7,215 nt of DNA from NCBI GenBank assembly GCA_020438185.1, contig JAGQVC010000081.1, positions 1 to 7,215 on the forward strand, read 5' to 3'. A model generated the notes under the pieces. It searched no databases, was not told where the DNA came from, and worked only from the letters and a program-made list of their open reading frames with translations. Position 1 is the first letter of the stretch. Every line of letters starts with the position of its first letter. Source of the stretch: Bacteroidota bacterium. Lineage in GTDB: Bacteria > Bacteroidota > Bacteroidia > M30B66. Both the position numbers and the translations under genes were made by a program. Positions 5,453 to 7,215 of this stretch are shown here, piece after piece.

Positions 5453-7215
5453 TTATCCAACTCTTTTAACTTCTTTCCCCTTACGGAGCAATTTCATTTC
5501 ATCAACAATGTGACCGGCTCCTCCCAGCTTATCAATCAGGAAAAGCACATATCGGATATCCACCGAAATGGTCCTTTGAATTTGATCTTCAAAGAAAATA
5601 TCGCCGCTCATTGCTTCCCAGTTACCGTCGAAGGCACAGCCAATCAAATGACCTTTCCCGTTTATTACCGGACTTCCTGAATTACCACCTGTAATGTCGT
5701 TGGTAGAAATGAAGCAAGTGTGAAGCTCTCCGTCCTGACCATAAATGCCATAATCCTTTTGCTTGTAAAGGTTTTTAAGCCCGGCCGGAACAACAAATTC
5801 CGGATTGCTTGGATCCTCTTTTTCCATCACGCCTTTAAGAGTTGTATATTCTTCATATTCAACCGCATCTCTTGGTTCGTATTCCTTTACCTGCCCGTAA
5901 GTCAGCCTCATGGTTGAGTTGGCATTCGGATAAAACTTTTTATCCGGCATCATTTCACGCAAGCCGGCAACAAAGGCACGATTCCCTTTTTCCAGTCTGT
6001 TCTGGATCTCAGTAATGGCGGGACGGAACTTCATAATGTAATTCGTCAGAAAAGCATTACTCAGTTCAACGGCCGGATCTGCCTCCAGCACCTTTGCATC
6101 AGGTGCATCAAGAAACGCATTGAATTTATCGTAGGTTGCGAATACACTGCGATTGTAAAAATCTCTGGCGTAAGCCATAAAATCACCGTTGTATTGCTTG
6201 TGGATGCTGTCAAGTAATTCCGGTTGCTGGTCCTTCGGAATGTCGTTGTAATACATTTCCAGCATGGCAGCCAGCAATTTACGGTCGGTAGGCAGGTTGT
6301 AATCTTTAAAAAACAAATCGCCCTCCGGGCGGATTTCTGCAATTGCTTCAGCCAGTGCTCCCGGATTACTCGAATCTGCTATAACAGGGGCAAGCTGCGA
6401 AAGCTGATATGCGAAAAATGGAACGCCTGCACCCCGAATTACCGCTTCGTTTAGATACGTTCTGTTCAGCGTAACCGAACGCATATCTTCATAAGCCTTT
6501 TTGATTTCGGCCAATGCGGAGCCATATTTGGCCTGACGAGCCGGATCCTGCCCGGCCCAATCCTGGAATTTCTTCTCAAGCTCCTGCTTTTTCTCTACAA
6601 CATTGTTGTTCTTCAGTTGCTCACTTTGTCCGATAAAGTATTTCCAGTAGTTGGCTGTTTGGGCATAATTGGAAGCATATTTAATACGGATTTCCTTGCT
6701 GGCATCCATATCTTCCTTCATTAACATCAACTTCTTGTCGCGAAGCTTTACCACAGCCGGGTTGCTTATGTCAAGTGCCATTTGTACTCCGTACGATGTC
6801 AAATAACGGTCAGTTCTGCCGGGATAACCCATAACCATCGCAAAGTCGTCTTCCTTAACACCATCTAACGAAATAGGGAAGAAGTGCTTAGGCTTAAACG
6901 GAACATTGTCAGGCGAATAAGCTGCAGGTTTGCCATCAGGACCAGCATAAACACGAAGCAAGCTAAAGTCGCCTGTATGACGCGGCCACATCCAGTTGTC
7001 GGTATCGCCTCCATACTTACCTACCGATTCCGGTGGAGCGCCAACCAAACGAACGTCGGGAAAGGTTTCGTAAACGAATAAATAGTATTCGTTCCCATCA
7101 AAGAAACCACGAACGGCAGCATCGTAATGCGTTCCATCTGTTGCTTCTGTTTCAATGGTTTTAGAAATCTGGCGAACTTTAGCTGTTCTCTCTGTTTCAC
7201 TCATCGATTCGTTCA
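5453..7215 (-). CDS. Family S46 dipeptidyl-peptidase, DPP7-like (5' end beyond the window)
   Basis: S46 enzymes release dipeptides from the N-terminus of peptides in the periplasm or at the cell surface. The frame stays open past the ATG at 7202-7204 to the window edge, so that ATG is internal. Counting from it, 583 residues are present; family length is about 710-730, so roughly 145 are missing, including the signal peptide and catalytic histidine. GDTDNWMWPRHTGDFSLLR (66-84) carries catalytic D79 and the N70, W71 and R75 that bind the substrate's N-terminus. GYPGRTDRY (126-134) is a family signature, N185 matches another N-terminus-binding residue, and a long helical domain follows. GGNSGSP holds catalytic S509, and FDGNWE supplies D526 and G527. 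The D79-S509 spacing (430) agrees with characterised members. Glycine at 527, 18 after the serine, is the DPP7-type residue where DPP11 has arginine, so hydrophobic P1 preference is inferred. The TAA is followed by a strong terminator. Confidence 0.95.
   Translation of the reverse strand, partial: NESMSETERTAKVRQISKTIETEATDGTHYDAAVRGFFDGNEYYLFVYETFPDVRLVGAPPESVGKYGGDTDNWMWPRHTGDFSLLRVYAGPDGKPAAYSPDNVPFKPKHFFPISLDGVKEDDFAMVMGYPGRTDRYLTSYGVQMALDISNPAVVKLRDKKLMLMKEDMDASKEIRIKYASNYAQTANYWKYFIGQSEQLKNNNVVEKKQELEKKFQDWAGQDPARQAKYGSALAEIKKAYEDMRSVTLNRTYLNEAVIRGAGVPFFAYQLSQLAPVIADSSNPGALAEAIAEIRPEGDLFFKDYNLPTDRKLLAAMLEMYYNDIPKDQQPELLDSIHKQYNGDFMAYARDFYNRSVFATYDKFNAFLDAPDAKVLEADPAVELSNAFLTNYIMKFRPAITEIQNRLEKGNRAFVAGLREMMPDKKFYPNANSTMRLTYGQVKEYEPRDAVEYEEYTTLKGVMEKEDPSNPEFVVPAGLKNLYKQKDYGIYGQDGELHTCFISTNDITGGNSGSPVINGKGHLIGCAFDGNWEAMSGDIFFEDQIQRTISVDIRYVLFLIDKLGGAGHIVDEMKLLRKGKEVKRVG

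Noticed and set aside
7202..7204. ATG as the true start of the S46 peptidase
   Set aside because: The frame remains open to the window edge, and the signal peptide and catalytic histidine region would be missing, so this Met is internal.

Overview
The window looks like ordinary chromosomal DNA from a member of the Bacteroidota. The evidence is a family S46 dipeptidyl-peptidase with Bacteroidota-like motifs, AT-rich leaders mostly without clear Shine-Dalgarno sites, and an LPS-type set of glycosyltransferase and heptose-isomerase genes implying a Gram-negative envelope. The order or genus cannot be fixed from this sequence alone. I see no tRNA, rRNA, CRISPR array, insertion sequence or phage gene.

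Layout. Positions 1-53 probably hold the last 16 codons of a gene running rightward into the window. Positions 54-538 are an AT-rich non-coding stretch with several short inverted repeats. A three-part AT dyad lies just before an XRE-type regulator gene (539-1051). A strong intrinsic terminator (1075-1100) follows the regulator. Next come three tightly packed rightward genes: a WaaE/KdtX-like family 2 glycosyltransferase (1118-1888), a small protein of unknown function (1875-2237, overlapping the first by 14 bases) and gmhA, sedoheptulose-7-phosphate isomerase (2238-2819, starting directly after the previous stop). After a short gap with a weak terminator-like element lie a YifB/ComM-type AAA+ ATPase (2861-4399) and, 36 bases on, a class III-like polyphosphate kinase 2 (4436-5176). 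A convergent S46 dipeptidyl-peptidase gene (5453-7215, leftward) lacks its 5' end because it runs off the window. A symmetric hairpin (5410-5436) between the two convergent genes can terminate both.

Functional picture. The glycosyltransferase, small protein and gmhA form one probable translationally coupled unit. GmhA makes the first committed intermediate of ADP- or GDP-heptose, and the glycosyltransferase resembles enzymes that add hexose to the heptose inner core of LPS. The unit therefore plausibly makes and decorates a heptose-containing glycan, and the small protein is the real unknown in it. YifB/ComM is linked in other bacteria to branch migration during natural transformation. PPK2 uses polyphosphate to regenerate nucleotides. 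The S46 enzyme is a periplasmic exopeptidase for peptide nutrition, and its specificity residue is glycine, which points to DPP7-like rather than DPP11-like activity.

No clearly new system is visible. The most useful leads are the coupled small protein between the glycosyltransferase and gmhA, the regularly spaced dyad in front of the XRE gene, and the terminator placed immediately before the glycosyltransferase operon.
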